A stretch of 64,000 nucleotides of DNA from Sphingobium yanoikuyae (GTDB taxonomy: Bacteria; Pseudomonadota; Alphaproteobacteria; Sphingomonadales; Sphingomonadaceae). The stretch spans positions 744,001 through 808,000 of the forward strand of contig NZ_CP053021.1 of assembly GCF_013001025.1 (NCBI RefSeq), in the 5' to 3' direction. Below are positions 18,067 through 28,181 of the stretch, piece after piece; position 1 is the first letter of the stretch; every line of letters begins with the position of its first letter. The notes beneath the pieces are model-generated. The model was not told where the DNA came from and searched no databases. It saw only the letters and a program-made list of their open reading frames with translations. A program made the translations under genes and the position numbers.

Positions 18067-18969
18067 GTGGACCGCTGGCAGGCCATGAAGATATTCGTCC
18101 GCGTGGCGGAAACCGGCGGTTTTGCCGAAGCCGCGCGGCAATTGCATCTGAGCCCGCCGGCGGTCACGCGGGCAATTTCCGCGCTGGAGGATGAGATCGG
18201 CGTGCGGTTGCTGACCCGGACGACACGATCGGTGAAGCTGACCGAGGCGGGGCGTGGCTATCTGGACGATTGCCGCCGCATATTGGCCGACATGGCGGAT
18301 GCGGACGCAGCGGCAGCGGGCGCCCATGGCAATCCCACCGGCACGCTGATCGTCACCGGATCGGTGATCTTCGGCCAGATGTACGTGCTGCCGATCCTGC
18401 TCGACTATCTGGATCGCTTTCCGGCGGTGACCGGGCGCAGCCTGTTCGTCGACCGGCTGGTCAACATCGTCGAGGAGGGCATCGATGTCGCCATCCGGAT
18501 CGGCCATCTGCCGGATTCGGAGCTCAGCGCCATTCGGGTGGGAACGGTGCGGCGGGTCATCTGTGGCGCGCCGGCCTATTTCGAGCAGCATGTCATGCCC
18601 CGGACCCCGGCCGACCTTGTCCATCATCGCATCATCGGCCCGACCGGGGCATGGGCCTCCCCCGAATGGCATTTCGGGCCGGAGGGCCGGAGCAGCGTCA
18701 CCGTCCACCCCCAACTTTTCTGCAACACCAATGAAGCGGCGATCGCCGCTGCCGAGCAGGGCTGGGGGCTGACCCGCGTGCTGTCCTATCAGGTCGAGCC
18801 GGCACTGGCGGCCGGGCGGCTGGTCACGATATTGGACGAGCATATGGAAAAGCCGCTGCCGATCCATGTCATCCACGCTGAAGGGCGGCGGGCGGCGGCC
18901 AAGGTGCGCAGCTTCGTCGATCTGGCGGTCGATCGGCTGCGGGCCAATCCTCTGTTCCAGCAGGCATGA
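18067..18969 (+). CDS. LysR-family transcriptional regulator
   Basis: A 300-residue regulator with the N-terminal winged helix-turn-helix ([20 protein letters not shown], then [20 protein letters not shown]) and a LysR substrate-binding domain ([54 protein letters not shown]). The start is a GTG at 18067 with GGAGG eight bases upstream. It is divergent from the rut operon but separated from it by the MFS remnant, and is followed on the same strand by a dehalogenase-like gene, which may be its target. The effector is unknown. Confidence 0.9.
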   Translation: MDRWQAMKIFVRVAETGGFAEAARQLHLSPPAVTRAISALEDEIGVRLLTRTTRSVKLTEAGRGYLDDCRRILADMADADAAAAGAHGNPTGTLIVTGSVIFGQMYVLPILLDYLDRFPAVTGRSLFVDRLVNIVEEGIDVAIRIGHLPDSELSAIRVGTVRRVICGAPAYFEQHVMPRTPADLVHHRIIGPTGAWASPEWHFGPEGRSSVTVHPQLFCNTNEAAIAAAEQGWGLTRVLSYQVEPALAAGRLVTILDEHMEKPLPIHVIHAEGRRAAAKVRSFVDLAVDRLRANPLFQQA

Positions 18970-19096
18970 CAATTATTCCATCATAAGGAATAATGACTTC
19001 CAGTTTTCCCGAATTATCAGGAATGAGGACAAGGATTATCTCTGTCTCCAGAAGCTGAAGCCCTTGCTCAGCGACCCCAACAGGGTGGAGGACATG

Positions 19097-20068
19097 ATGA
19101 AGAAACTGGTCATTTCGATGCTGCTGGCGACCGCCGGCATCACTGCCTCGGCCGACGCGATCGCCGCGCCCGCCAGCGCCGTTGCCACGCAGCCCGCGGC
19201 CACCACGGTCCATTATCGCAGCGCCACGATCGATGGCGTCAAGATGTTCTATCGCGAAGCCGGCCCCGCCGACGGCCCGGTGGTATTGCTGCTCCACGGC
19301 TTCCCGACATCGTCGCACATGTTCCGCAACCTGATCCCGCTACTGGCCGACCGCTATCATGTGATCGCGCCCGACTATCCGGGCTTTGGCCAGAGCGACG
19401 CGCCCGACCATCGCCAGTTCACCTACAGCTTTGCCCATTATGCCGACATGGTCGACACGCTGATGGGCAAGATCGGCGCCCGGCGCTACGCCATGTATGT
19501 CCTGGATTATGGCGCCCCGGTCGGCTACCGCCTCGCCCTCAAGCATCCCGAGCGGGTCAGCGGGCTGATCGTGCAGAACGGGAATGCCTATGAGGAAGGG
19601 CTGGGCGCCTTCTGGGATCCGATCAAGACCTATTGGCAGAGCGGGTCGGCCAAGGATCGCGAGGCGCAGGCCTGGCTCGTCGGCCTCGACGCCACCAAAT
19701 TCCAATATACCGATGGCGTGCGCGACCTGTCGCGGATCAGCCCCGACAATTGGGTGCAGGGCCAGGCCTTGCTCGACCGGCCGGGCAACAAGGATATTCA
19801 GCTCGACCTGTTCTACGATTATCGCACCAATGTGCCGCTCTACCCGGCATTCCAGGCCTTCTTCCGCGAACGCAAGCCGCCGACGCTGATCGTCTGGGGC
19901 AAGAATGACAAGATCTTCCCCGAACCCGGCGCGCATCCCTACAAGCGTGACCTGCCCGACGCGGAGATGCATATTCTCGATACCGGCCATTTCGCCCTGG
20001 AAGACAAGCTGGATGAAATGGCGCCGCTGATCCGCGACTTCCTCGATCGCAAGGTCGCGGTGCGCTGA
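19097..20068 (+). CDS. Secreted alpha/beta hydrolase with Asp nucleophile (haloalkane dehalogenase/epoxide hydrolase-like)
   Basis: A 323-residue protein with a signal peptide ([19 protein letters not shown]). The alpha/beta-hydrolase core shows [31 protein letters not shown], and the nucleophile elbow [10 protein letters not shown] with Asp137 where serine hydrolases have Ser. [15 protein letters not shown] and [10 protein letters not shown] supply the other catalytic positions. An Asp nucleophile is typical of haloalkane dehalogenases and epoxide hydrolases. ATG at 19097 is better spaced from GGTGGAG than the ATG three bases earlier. A PNPOx-fold and a DUF1348 gene follow on the same strand. 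Confidence 0.85.
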   Translation: MKKLVISMLLATAGITASADAIAAPASAVATQPAATTVHYRSATIDGVKMFYREAGPADGPVVLLLHGFPTSSHMFRNLIPLLADRYHVIAPDYPGFGQSDAPDHRQFTYSFAHYADMVDTLMGKIGARRYAMYVLDYGAPVGYRLALKHPERVSGLIVQNGNAYEEGLGAFWDPIKTYWQSGSAKDREAQAWLVGLDATKFQYTDGVRDLSRISPDNWVQGQALLDRPGNKDIQLDLFYDYRTNVPLYPAFQAFFRERKPPTLIVWGKNDKIFPEPGAHPYKRDLPDAEMHILDTGHFALEDKLDEMAPLIRDFLDRKVAVR

Positions 20069-20075
20069 ACCCCCG

Positions 20076-20103
20076 GCGGGGCCATGGTGATGCATGGCCC
20101 CGC
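20076..20103 (+). other. Strong intercistronic hairpin
   Basis: GCGGGGCCATG (20076-20086) and CATGGCCCCGC (20093-20103) form a perfect 11-bp stem with a 6-base loop, directly after the hydrolase stop. No T-run follows, so it is more likely an RNA-stabilising or attenuating hairpin between the hydrolase and PNPOx genes than a full terminator. Confidence 0.6.
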
Positions 20104-20129
20104 AACGGACGGATGATGGGAGATAGACC

Positions 20130-20759
20130 ATGTCCTACGGTTTTCTGGATATCGCCACCACGCCGAGCGTCCGCGCGGCGCAGGCGGAGATGGGCGCGGA
20201 CGCCCATTGGGCGGCGTTCAGTGGCAATCGCGCCTTTGATCGTTTCACCGACAATGAAGCCCATTTCCTGGCGGCCCGCGACAGTTTCTACATGGCAACC
20301 GTGTCGGAGGATGGCTGGCCCTATGTCCAGCATCGCGGCGGCCCGGCCGGCTTCCTCAAGCTGGTCGACGACCGGACGCTGGCCTTTGCCGACTATCGCG
20401 GCAACCGCCAATATATCAGCACCGGTAACTTGACCGCGAACGACCGGGCCTGCCTGATCCTGATGGACTATCCCCGCCGCGCCCGGCTGAAAATCTATGT
20501 CCATGTCGAGAAGCTGGCGCTCGATGCCGATCCGGCGCTCACCGATCTTGTCATGGACAAGGATTACAAGGCGCGGGCGGAACGCATCTTCCGGCTGCGG
20601 CTGGAGGCGTTCGACTGGAATTGCCCGCAGCATATCACGCCGCGCTTCACTGAGCGCGAGATCGAACAGGCGGTCCGGCCGCTGCATGAACGGATGGCGC
20701 AACTGGAAGCCGAAAATAGGGCGCTGCAGGATCGCCTTGCCAAGATGGGAGACGCATGA
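20130..20759 (+). CDS. Pyridoxamine 5'-phosphate oxidase-fold flavoprotein
   Basis: A 209-residue protein. [20 protein letters not shown] followed by [37 protein letters not shown] and [10 protein letters not shown] is the flavin-binding split-barrel of the PNPOx-like family. The C-terminus is a short coiled coil ([15 protein letters not shown]). Members bind FMN or F420 and reduce various substrates; the substrate here is unknown. It is not a recognisable RutF. Its stop overlaps the start of the next gene (ATGATGG), giving translational coupling. Confidence 0.82.
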   Translation: MSYGFLDIATTPSVRAAQAEMGADAHWAAFSGNRAFDRFTDNEAHFLAARDSFYMATVSEDGWPYVQHRGGPAGFLKLVDDRTLAFADYRGNRQYISTGNLTANDRACLILMDYPRRARLKIYVHVEKLALDADPALTDLVMDKDYKARAERIFRLRLEAFDWNCPQHITPRFTEREIEQAVRPLHERMAQLEAENRALQDRLAKMGDA

Positions 20760-21229
20760 TGGACAATGTGAGACCGCCGCTGCCACCCTTCACCCTGGAG
20801 AGCGCGACACAGAAGGTGCGCCTGGCCGAGGATGGCTGGAACAGTCGCGATCCCGCGAGGGTCGCCATGGCGTATACGCCGCTCAGCCAGTGGCGGAACC
20901 GGGCCGAGTTCGTCAATGGCCGCTCCGCAATCATCGCCTTCCTGACGCGCAAATGGCAGCGCGAACTGGATTATCGGCTGATCAAGGAATTATGGGCATT
21001 TGCCGACAACCGCATCGCGGTGCGCTTCGCCTATGAATGGCATGATGACAGCGGCAACTGGTTCCGCTCCTATGGCAACGAGAATTGGGAATTTGACGAG
21101 AGCGGCCTGATGCAGCGACGGCTTGCCTGCATCAATGATGCACCGATCAGCGCAGCCGACCGGAAATTCCACTGGACGCAGGGGCGCCGACCCGACGATC
21201 ATCCCGGATTGAGCGAGCTAGGGATGTAG
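20756..21229 (+). CDS. DUF1348 family (SnoaL/NTF2-like) protein
   Basis: A 157-residue protein with [59 protein letters not shown] and [20 protein letters not shown], all typical of the DUF1348 family. It has the NTF2/SnoaL-like cone fold used by many small enzymes and ligand binders. Function is unknown. It is the last gene of the plus-strand group starting at 19097 and is translationally coupled to the PNPOx-fold gene. Confidence 0.87.
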   Translation: MMDNVRPPLPPFTLESATQKVRLAEDGWNSRDPARVAMAYTPLSQWRNRAEFVNGRSAIIAFLTRKWQRELDYRLIKELWAFADNRIAVRFAYEWHDDSGNWFRSYGNENWEFDESGLMQRRLACINDAPISAADRKFHWTQGRRPDDHPGLSELGM

Positions 21230-21303
21230 GATTGGCCTGCAGCAATCGCATCTTCCTTGGGGTGCGCCATTTTTACGCGCCATTTCAGATGCTTAGGAAA
21301 ATC

Positions 21304-21377
21304 TGGAGCGGGTGAGGGGAATCGAACCCCCGTCGTCAGCTTGGGAAGCTGCTGCTCTACCATTGAGCTACACCCGC
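21304..21377 (-). tRNA. tRNA-Gly (anticodon CCC)
   Basis: The minus strand folds as a 74-base tRNA including an encoded CCA. The acceptor stem is GCGGGTG/CACCCGC and the D arm is GCTC-AATGGTA-GAGC. The anticodon loop is TTCCCAA with CCC, and the T arm contains GGTTCGATTCC. The top pair of the anticodon stem (G-A) is mismatched. It reads the codon GGG. It stands alone between DUF1348 and regA. Confidence 0.95.
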
Positions 21378-21441
21378 GTCTGGAGTGGCCATGGCATGGC
21401 CATGGAGCGCGGTCAACGGGGCTTGATGGACGCGCGCGAAA

Positions 21442-21975
21442 TTAGCCGACCTGGCGTTTCGCCAGCTTGCGGGCGAGGGTGCGGCGATGCATCCCCAGAC
21501 GCCGGGCGGTTTCGGAGATGTTGAAGTCGCAATCCTTCAGCACTTCGTGGATATGTTCCCATTCCAGCGTCTTGATCGATGTCGGGCGCGGCGCCAGCGG
21601 TGCGGCGGGGTCGCCGCCGGAGCGGGCGAAGGCGGCCTCGATATCGTCGGTGTTGGACGGCTTGGCCAGATAGTTGGTCGCGCCGAGCTTGATCGCCTCG
21701 ACCGCAGTGGCAATGCTGGCAAAGCCGGTCAGCACCACGATCAGCATGTCGGGATCGTGGGCGTGCAGCGTCTGGACGCAGACCAGGCCCGATTCCGGGC
21801 CGAGCTTCAGGTCGACCACGGCATAGCCGGGGCGCTTGCCCTTGAGCACCTCCTCCAGCGCGCCATGGCTGGCGGCGGTCAGCACGTCATAGCCGCGCCG
21901 CTCGAACGAACGTTTGAGGGTCTTTGCAAAGGCCTCGTCATCCTCGACGATCACCAGCAGCCGTTCAGCTGTCAT
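21442..21975 (-). CDS. regA: RegA/PrrA/ActR-type redox response regulator
   Basis: A 177-residue response regulator. The receiver domain has LLVIVEDDEAFAKTLKRSFE, Asp55 in YAVVDLKLGPESGL, VLTGFASIATAVEAIKLGA and YLAKPSNTDDI. The C-terminal Fis-type helix-turn-helix reads NISETARRLGMHRRTLARKL, almost diagnostic of RegA/PrrA/ActR. These regulators control respiration, carbon and nitrogen fixation and photosynthesis genes according to redox state in alphaproteobacteria. The ATG at 21975 overlaps the regB end by 11 bases. It is the last gene of the cyo-surf1-regB-regA operon. Confidence 0.93.
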   Translation of the reverse strand: MTAERLLVIVEDDEAFAKTLKRSFERRGYDVLTAASHGALEEVLKGKRPGYAVVDLKLGPESGLVCVQTLHAHDPDMLIVVLTGFASIATAVEAIKLGATNYLAKPSNTDDIEAAFARSGGDPAAPLAPRPTSIKTLEWEHIHEVLKDCDFNISETARRLGMHRRTLARKLAKRQVG

Positions 21976-23299
21976 CTTCGCTGTCACTTTCCTCTTCCAG
22001 GGCGACGGTATCGAGCGGCAGGCGCAGCAGGATCAGCGCGCCGCCATCGGCGCCATTGCTGGCCGATACGCTGCCGCCCAGCTTGCGCACGACATTGACC
22101 ACAAGGAAGAGGCCGAGGCCATGGCCTTCCTTGCCCTTGCTGGATCGGTAGGGCTTGCCGAAATCCTCCAGCATCGCCTGCGAAAAGCCGCTGCCATTGT
22201 CGCGCACGGCGATGTTGAGCGAGGCGCTGTCGCGTCCGACGAGCAGGTCGATATAGGTTGCGCCGGCCTCGCGCGCATTATCGAGCAGATTGCCGACCGC
22301 CTGGCGGATCACCGGATCGGCGATGATGCGCGGATAGTCATGCGGGCCGAAGTCGCAGCGCAGCGGCATGCCCGGATTGGCGCGGCGCCATTCCGCCGCA
22401 ATCCCTTCGATGAAGTCGCGGACATTGGTGACGGCCGGCGCCTCGCCCCGCGCCTCGCCCGAGGAGAGGAGAATGCCGGTGACGATCGCCTTGCAGCGCA
22501 GGACCGCGCTCTGCATCTCGCCCACTTCCTCGACCAGGGCGGGATGCTCGGTGATTTCGGGCATGCGGCGCCAGTCGCCCAGCACCACGGCGAGCTGGGC
22601 GAGGGGGGTGCCCAGCTCATGCGCCGCGCCCGAAGCGAGCAGGCCCATGCGGACGATATGTTCCTCTTCCGCCGCATGCTGGCGCATGCTGGCCAGATAG
22701 GCTTCGCGGGCCTGAAGGTTGCGGTTGATCCGGGTGATGAACAGCACCAGCAGCACCGCGATCATGGTGAAACAGATCCAGGTGCCGATGATGTGCAGGT
22801 CGAACAGCCGCCCCGCCAGCCGGTCGCTCAGGTCGAGCGGGCGATAGTCGAGTGCCAGCAGGCCGGCGCACAGCGCAGACACGGCGGTGATGCCCCAGGC
22901 GCTCGCCCGGTCGAGCAGCAGCACGCCAAGCGCAACCTGGAGCAGATAGAGCGAGACGAAGGGATTGGTCGCGCCGCCCGACAGATAGAGCTGGGCGGTC
23001 AGCAGCAGCACGTCGAATAGCAGCGAGACCGACAGTTCGGCGCGGGTGATGTCGGTCCGGGGGCGGAGCGCCGCAAAGCTGGCGGCGTTGACCACAACGG
23101 CGACGGCCGCGACCAGCAGCATCGGGGCGAGGGGCAGGCGCACGCCCATCAGGAACTGGACGATCAGGATCGTCACCAGCTGCCCGGCGATCGCGATCCA
23201 GCGCAGCTGGATCAGCAGCGCCATATTCTTGCGACCGGCGGCATCGGCAGGCCACTGGCTGGGCAGCCAGCGGCGCCTGACGGCTTGGGTCTCGCTCAT
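21965..23299 (-). CDS. regB: RegB/PrrB-type redox sensor histidine kinase
   Basis: A 444-residue inner-membrane kinase with about six N-terminal membrane helices. The quinone-binding signature GGATNPFVSLYLLQV is present. The H-box ASGAAHELGTPLAQ carries His227, and the redox-active Cys269 lies in VLRCKAIVTG, matching Cys265 of Rhodobacter RegB. NNLLDNAREAG-type N-box, DNGSGF and GHGLGLFLVVNVVRKLGG complete the ATPase domain. RegB autokinase activity is known to be inhibited by oxidised quinone. The start overlaps the surf1 stop (ATGA). Confidence 0.93.
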   Translation of the reverse strand: MSETQAVRRRWLPSQWPADAAGRKNMALLIQLRWIAIAGQLVTILIVQFLMGVRLPLAPMLLVAAVAVVVNAASFAALRPRTDITRAELSVSLLFDVLLLTAQLYLSGGATNPFVSLYLLQVALGVLLLDRASAWGITAVSALCAGLLALDYRPLDLSDRLAGRLFDLHIIGTWICFTMIAVLLVLFITRINRNLQAREAYLASMRQHAAEEEHIVRMGLLASGAAHELGTPLAQLAVVLGDWRRMPEITEHPALVEEVGEMQSAVLRCKAIVTGILLSSGEARGEAPAVTNVRDFIEGIAAEWRRANPGMPLRCDFGPHDYPRIIADPVIRQAVGNLLDNAREAGATYIDLLVGRDSASLNIAVRDNGSGFSQAMLEDFGKPYRSSKGKEGHGLGLFLVVNVVRKLGGSVSASNGADGGALILLRLPLDTVALEEESDSEDDS

Positions 23300-24021
23300 T
23301 CCGCGCTGTCTTCTGGATCCCGACGCATGAGGAAGATGTAGGCGCCTGCGACCATCGCCGCCAGTATGAACCAGGTGATGGCATATTGGAGATGGTTGTT
23401 GGGGAAGCGGACGACGGTCAGCCCGCTGACCGGCGCGGTGTCGGGCGCGCAATTGGCGCCGGCATCGACGAAATAGTCCGCGACCGGCGGGGCGACATGC
23501 TGCGCGGCGGCGATCGCGGCGACATCGCGCGAATACCAGCGGCCGGCGGCGGGATCATTGCTGCGCAGGAAACCACCCTTGGGTTCGGTCAGGCGCAGCA
23601 GGCCGACAATCTGGACCTTGCCTTGGGGCCGGCTGTAGCGGGTGCGATTGTCCTGCGGCACGAAGCCGCGATTGACCATCAGGGTGAAGCCGGCGTCGGT
23701 CACCAGCGGCGTCATCACCCAGAAACCGGGGCCGCGCACGGTGACGGCCTGGGTCAGCACCGCCTTGTCATGCAGGAAATGGCCCGATGCGGTGACGCGG
23801 CGATATTCGTCGTCGCTGGTAATGCTGCGGGGGGCGGGGACGGGCGCGGCATGGATGCGGGCGTCGACCCGTGCGATCAGGTCGCGCTTCCAGGCGAGGC
23901 GATAGGCTTGCCAACTGCCGAGCGCGCAAAGACCGGAAAACAGGATGAGGGCGATCAGCGTCAGGCCGATCGTAAAGCGCGGGGAGCGCCGGCGGCGCCC
24001 CCCGATCTTCGCGGATGTCAC
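23296..24021 (-). CDS. SURF1-family oxidase assembly protein
   Basis: A 241-residue protein with membrane helices at both ends (LTLIALILFSGLCALGSWQA near the start, YAITWFILAAMVAGAYIFLM near the end) and a periplasmic middle with GFWVMTPLV and LMVNRGFVPQDN, the SURF1/Shy1 pattern. SURF1 helps heme insertion into heme-copper oxidases. The start is a GTG overlapping the cyoD stop (GTGA) and its stop overlaps the regB start. SURF1 genes are common beside cyo operons in alphaproteobacteria. Confidence 0.9.
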   Translation of the reverse strand: MTSAKIGGRRRRSPRFTIGLTLIALILFSGLCALGSWQAYRLAWKRDLIARVDARIHAAPVPAPRSITSDDEYRRVTASGHFLHDKAVLTQAVTVRGPGFWVMTPLVTDAGFTLMVNRGFVPQDNRTRYSRPQGKVQIVGLLRLTEPKGGFLRSNDPAAGRWYSRDVAAIAAAQHVAPPVADYFVDAGANCAPDTAPVSGLTVVRFPNNHLQYAITWFILAAMVAGAYIFLMRRDPEDSAE

Positions 24022-24434
24022 GGCATCTCGCTCATATTGTGCATCGCCGACATGTCGGCGTGCGGCATCATGTTCGCGTTGAGGTGGAACATGACCCACA
24101 TCGAACCCGACAGCACGATGACGACCAGGACGATGGTCAGCATCATCGCCATGAACGACCAGCCGCCTTCGACGCGGGTGTTCATGTGCAGGAAGTAGAT
24201 CATGTGGACGATCACCTGCACTGCGGCGAAGGCCATGATGACGATGCCGGTCAGCTGGGGATTGCCCAGCACGCCCGACATCACCAGCCAGAAGGGAATG
24301 GCCGTCAGGATCACCGACAGGCCGAAGCCGATCATGTAGCTGCCGAAGCTGCCATGCGATCCTTCTTCATGATGGTCATCGTGATGATCGTGCCCATGTC
24401 CGTGGGCGTCGTGGCTATGGACAGCGTCGCTCAC
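24018..24434 (-). CDS. cyoD: Cytochrome bo3 quinol oxidase subunit IV
   Basis: A 138-residue protein with three membrane helices. GSYMIGFGLSVILTAIPFWL, FAAVQVIVHMIYFLHMN and a third helix follow the CyoD pattern. The N-terminal tail is rich in His and Asp (SHDAHGHGHDHHDDHHEE) and the C-terminus in Met and His (MMPHADMSAMHNMSEMP), which could bind metal. The GTG start overlaps the cyoC stop (GTGA). Subunit IV supports assembly of the oxidase. Confidence 0.92.
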   Translation of the reverse strand: MSDAVHSHDAHGHGHDHHDDHHEEGSHGSFGSYMIGFGLSVILTAIPFWLVMSGVLGNPQLTGIVIMAFAAVQVIVHMIYFLHMNTRVEGGWSFMAMMLTIVLVVIVLSGSMWVMFHLNANMMPHADMSAMHNMSEMP

Positions 24435-25054
24435 CGCAGGACTCCCATCAGATAGACAAAGGTGAAGACGCCGATCCAGATGACGTCGAGGAAGTGCCAG
24501 AACATCGACAGGCACATCAGGCGACGCTTGTTGGCCGGGATCAGACCCTTCTTGGCCACCTGCACCATCAGCGTGATCAGCCAGATCGAACCGAAGGTGA
24601 CGTGCAGGCCGTGGGTGCCGACCAGGGTGAAGAAGGCCGACAGGAAGGCCGAACGCCACGGACCCGCACCTTCATGGATGAGGTGCGAGAATTCGTAGAG
24701 TTCGATGAACAGGAACGCCCCGCCGAACAGGAGGGTGACGAACAGCCAGCCCTGGGTGGCGCTGATCCGGTTCTTTTCCATCGCCAGCATGGCGAAGCCG
24801 TAGGTGATCGACGAGAAGAGCAGCATCGCGGTGTTGAGCGCGATGAGCGGCAGGTCGAACAGATCCTTGGGGCCGGGGCCGCCGGCGAAGCTGCCGCCGA
24901 GCACGGCATAGGTGGCGAACAGGATGGCGAAGATGAGGCAGTCGCTCATCAGGTACATCCAGAAGCCCAGCATGGTGCTGTGGCCTTCGTGGAGGTGCGG
25001 CTCCTCGGGCAAATGATATGCCCGAGGTTCCGTGGTTGCAGTTGCGCTGCTCAT
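24431..25054 (-). CDS. cyoC: Cytochrome bo3 quinol oxidase subunit III
   Basis: A 207-residue membrane protein with five helices. GFWMYLMSDCLIFAILFATY, FIELYEFSHLIHEGAGPWRS, TLVGTHGLHVTFGSIW and CLSMFWHFLDVIWIGVFT are standard CyoC motifs. It belongs to the COX3 family and lies next to the catalytic subunit. Its ATG is five bases after the cyoB stop and it overlaps cyoD by four bases. Confidence 0.94.
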   Translation of the reverse strand: MSSATATTEPRAYHLPEEPHLHEGHSTMLGFWMYLMSDCLIFAILFATYAVLGGSFAGGPGPKDLFDLPLIALNTAMLLFSSITYGFAMLAMEKNRISATQGWLFVTLLFGGAFLFIELYEFSHLIHEGAGPWRSAFLSAFFTLVGTHGLHVTFGSIWLITLMVQVAKKGLIPANKRRLMCLSMFWHFLDVIWIGVFTFVYLMGVLR

Positions 25055-25059
25055 GTCAG

Positions 25060-27060
25060 TCAGACTCCAGCGGCGAGGATTCGCGTGCGCTCTTCCTCGG
25101 TGCGCGTCACATCCTCGACGGGGATGTAGAAGTCGCGCTTGTAGTTGAAGGTGTGGCCGATGGCGACCGCGACGATGCCGATGAAGCTGAGGCCCGCGAG
25201 CCACCAGATGTACCAGATCAGCGCGAAGCCGCAGAGCGTCGACAGGGCGGCAAGGATGACGCCGGCGCCGGTGCTGCTGGGCATGTGGATCGCCTGATAG
25301 CCGGTCAGCGGACGCTGGTAGCCATTCTTCTTCATGTCCGCCCAGCTGTCGGCGTCATAGACGACCGGCGTGAAGGCGAAGTTATACTCCGGCGGGGGCG
25401 AGCTGGTCGCCCATTCCAGGGTACGGCCATCCCACGGATCGCCTTCGACCTTCAGTTCGTCGCGCTTCCAGATGGAGATGGCGAACTGGAGGAGCATTGC
25501 ACCGATGCCGGCCGCGACGATGGCGGCGCCGATCGCGGCAATGACGAAGTAGATCTGCAGCGACGGATCGTCGAACACGCGCATGCGGCGGGTCACGCCC
25601 ATCAGGCCCATGATGTACAGCGGGGTGAAGGCGAGCCAGAAGCCGACCTGCCAGCACCAGAAGCTGACCTTGCCCCAGAACACGTTCAGCTTGAAGCCGA
25701 AGGCCTTGGGCCACCAGTAGTTGATCGCCGCGAACAGGCCGAACAGCACGCCGCCGATGATCACGTTATGGAAGTGCGCGATCAGGAACAGCGAGTTGTG
25801 CAGCACGAAGTCGGCCGGCGGAACGGCGAGCAGAACGCCGGTCATGCCGCCGACCGTGAAGGTCAGCATGAAGGCGACGGTCCACATCATCGGCAGCTCG
25901 AAACGGATCTTGCCGCGATACATGGTGAAGAGCCAGTTGAAGAGCTTCGCACCCGTCGGGATCGAGATGATCATCGTCGTGATGCCGAAGAAGCTGTTGA
26001 CGCTGGCGCCCGAGCCCATGGTGAAGAAGTGGTGCAGCCACACGAGGTAGGAGAGCACCATGATGCAGCAGGTCGCGTAGACCATCGAGGTGTAGCCGAA
26101 CAGGCGCTTGCCCGAGAAGGTCGAGGTGACTTCCGAGAAGACGCCGAACAGCGGCAGGATGAGGATGTAGACTTCCGGGTGACCCCAGATCCAGATCAGG
26201 TTCACGTACATCATCGGGTTGCCGCCGAAGTCGTTCGTGAAGAAGTTGGTGCCGGCATAGCGGTCGAGCGACAGCAGGACCAGCGTGGCGGTCAGGATCG
26301 GGAAGGAGGCGACGATCAGGATGTTCGCGCAGAGCGAGGTCCAGGTGAACACCGGCATCTTCATGAGGGACATGCCCGGCGCGCGCATCTTCACGATGGT
26401 CGCGATCAGGTTGATGCCCGACAATGTCGTGCCGACGCCTGCCACCTGCAGGGCCCAGATATAATAGTCGACACCCGTGGCCGGGCTATAGTCGATCCCC
26501 GAGAGCGGCGGATAGGCGAGCCAGCCGGTCTGGGCGAATTCGCCCAGGAACAGCGAGGCCATCACCAGCACCGCGCCGCCCGTGGTCATCCAGAACGAGA
26601 AATTGTTCAGGAAGGGGAAGCTGACGTCGCGGGCGCCGATCTGCAGCGGGACGATATAGTTCATCAAACCGGTGATGAACGGCATCGCCACGAAGAAGAT
26701 CATGATCACGCCGTGGGCGGTGAACACCTGATCATAGTGATGGGCGTTGAGATAGCCTTCCGACCCGTTGAACGCGAGCGCCTGCTGGAGGCGCATCATG
26801 ATCGCGTCGGCAAAGCCACGCAGGAACATGATGAGACCGAGCACCATATACATGATGCCGATCTTCTTATGGTCCACGCTGGTGAACCATTCCTTCCAGA
26901 GATAGCCCCAGAGCTTGAAATAGGTCAGCGCCGCAACGACGGCCGCGCCGCCCAGCACCACCGCGCAGAATGTCGCGACGACGATGGGTTCATGCCATGG
27001 GAACGCGTCCCATGTCAGACGACCGAAGATCATCTGTGCTGTTGTGAGTGTACCGGTCAT
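25060..27060 (-). CDS. cyoB: Cytochrome bo3 quinol oxidase subunit I
   Basis: A 666-residue heme-copper oxidase subunit, the proton-pumping catalytic core that reduces O2 with ubiquinol. The quinol-site residues Arg81, Asp85, His108 and Gln111 are present ([24 protein letters not shown]), each offset by ten from E. coli CyoB. His116 is a low-spin heme ligand. [14 protein letters not shown] gives the CuB His and the cross-linked Tyr, LHHFFTMG the other CuB ligands, and [10 protein letters not shown] the heme ligands. The presence of the quinol residues supports a quinol rather than cytochrome c oxidase. Confidence 0.97.
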   Translation of the reverse strand: MTGTLTTAQMIFGRLTWDAFPWHEPIVVATFCAVVLGGAAVVAALTYFKLWGYLWKEWFTSVDHKKIGIMYMVLGLIMFLRGFADAIMMRLQQALAFNGSEGYLNAHHYDQVFTAHGVIMIFFVAMPFITGLMNYIVPLQIGARDVSFPFLNNFSFWMTTGGAVLVMASLFLGEFAQTGWLAYPPLSGIDYSPATGVDYYIWALQVAGVGTTLSGINLIATIVKMRAPGMSLMKMPVFTWTSLCANILIVASFPILTATLVLLSLDRYAGTNFFTNDFGGNPMMYVNLIWIWGHPEVYILILPLFGVFSEVTSTFSGKRLFGYTSMVYATCCIMVLSYLVWLHHFFTMGSGASVNSFFGITTMIISIPTGAKLFNWLFTMYRGKIRFELPMMWTVAFMLTFTVGGMTGVLLAVPPADFVLHNSLFLIAHFHNVIIGGVLFGLFAAINYWWPKAFGFKLNVFWGKVSFWCWQVGFWLAFTPLYIMGLMGVTRRMRVFDDPSLQIYFVIAAIGAAIVAAGIGAMLLQFAISIWKRDELKVEGDPWDGRTLEWATSSPPPEYNFAFTPVVYDADSWADMKKNGYQRPLTGYQAIHMPSSTGAGVILAALSTLCGFALIWYIWWLAGLSFIGIVAVAIGHTFNYKRDFYIPVEDVTRTEEERTRILAAGV

Positions 27061-27065
27061 GTCTC

Positions 27066-28181
27066 TTACCGATGCTGCGCGTGCGCGTCAGCGCCGCTGT
27101 GAGAGGAGTGATCGGCCGGGGCCTTTTCGGCACCGGGCGCATCGGGGGCGGTTTCCTTGCCCTCGTTGCGATCGGTCTGGTCGATCACATGGCTGTTGGG
27201 GAAGTCGTACTGGAGGCCTTCGGTCTCCTTGGCCGACTCCTTGCCCGCGCCGCCCATCTGGTTGATGTGCATCAGCTCGCCCATGCAACGCTGGCCGGGC
27301 TTGGGGCAGAGATTGACGACCGCGTCGAACAGCTTGGCATCGGCGGCCGAGAAATAGGCGACGGGCGCCTTTTCGCTGGGCTTGGCCAGGTTCAGATAGA
27401 CATTGCGGTCGAGCGACGCATTGCTGGCCTTCACCTTGGCGACCCAGGCGTCGAAGCCGGCCTGGTCCAGCGCCTTGTAGCCGAAGCGCATGTGGGTGAA
27501 GCCCGCGCCCGAATAGTTGGCGGAGAAGCCGGTGCCGGTGACCGGCTTGTTGGCGACGGCGTGGAGCTGCGTCTTCATGCCGGGCATCGCGTAGATCTGG
27601 CCGGCGAGTTCAGGGATGTAGAAGCTGTTCATCACGGTCGAGGCAGTGATGTCGAAACGGACCGGAACATTGGTCGGCAGCGCCATTTCATTGACGGTGG
27701 CGATACCCTGTTCAGGATAGATGAAGAGCCATTTCCAGTCGAGCGCCACGACCTGGACGACCAGCGGCTTGACCTTGGGATCGATCGCGGTCTGCGCGTC
27801 GATGCGGTCGAGCGGACGATAGGGGTCCAGCTTGTGGGTGCTCACCCAGGTCAGCGCGCCCAGGCAGATGATGATGAGGAGCGGGGCCGACCAGATCAGC
27901 AGCTCCAGCTTGGTGGAATGATCCCAGTCGGGGTCATATTCCTTTTCGACCGCCTTGTTCGCGGCGCGGTAACGCCAGGCGAAATAGACGACCAGTGCCA
28001 TGACGGGGATGACAATGAGGAGCATCAGCGCGGTCGAGATCAGGATCAGATCGCGCTGCTGCACCGCAATGTCGCCCGACGGGTTCATCACGACCCAGTT
28101 GCAGCCCGCCAGCGGCGCCGCAAGGATCGCGGAGGACCAGCGCAGAAGCCGGCTCCAGTTGGGTGAGAGAGGGTGTGACAT
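27066..28181 (-). CDS. cyoA: Cytochrome bo3 quinol oxidase subunit II
   Basis: A 371-residue lipoprotein subunit. The signal peptide ends in the lipobox LAGC (Cys27), two membrane helices follow ([20 protein letters not shown] and [20 protein letters not shown]), and a periplasmic cupredoxin domain contains [20 protein letters not shown] and [18 protein letters not shown]. The CuA cysteines of cytochrome c oxidase subunit II are absent, as in quinol oxidases. A charged C-terminal tail ends with many His ([15 protein letters not shown]). It is the first gene of the operon that continues through regA. Confidence 0.96.
   Translation of the reverse strand: MSHPLSPNWSRLLRWSSAILAAPLAGCNWVVMNPSGDIAVQQRDLILISTALMLLIVIPVMALVVYFAWRYRAANKAVEKEYDPDWDHSTKLELLIWSAPLLIIICLGALTWVSTHKLDPYRPLDRIDAQTAIDPKVKPLVVQVVALDWKWLFIYPEQGIATVNEMALPTNVPVRFDITASTVMNSFYIPELAGQIYAMPGMKTQLHAVANKPVTGTGFSANYSGAGFTHMRFGYKALDQAGFDAWVAKVKASNASLDRNVYLNLAKPSEKAPVAYFSAADAKLFDAVVNLCPKPGQRCMGELMHINQMGGAGKESAKETEGLQYDFPNSHVIDQTDRNEGKETAPDAPGAEKAPADHSSHSGADAHAQHR

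Noticed and set aside
20130..20759. Candidate RutF flavin reductase near the rut operon
   Set aside because: It has the PNPOx split barrel, but its sequence and length do not match RutF, and it belongs to another transcript on the opposite strand.
25018..27102. A 694-codon open frame on the plus strand opposite cyoB
   Set aside because: It lies antisense to the clearly conserved cyoB gene, has low-complexity His/Asp/Arg-rich content and no family match. Long antisense frames are expected in high-GC DNA.
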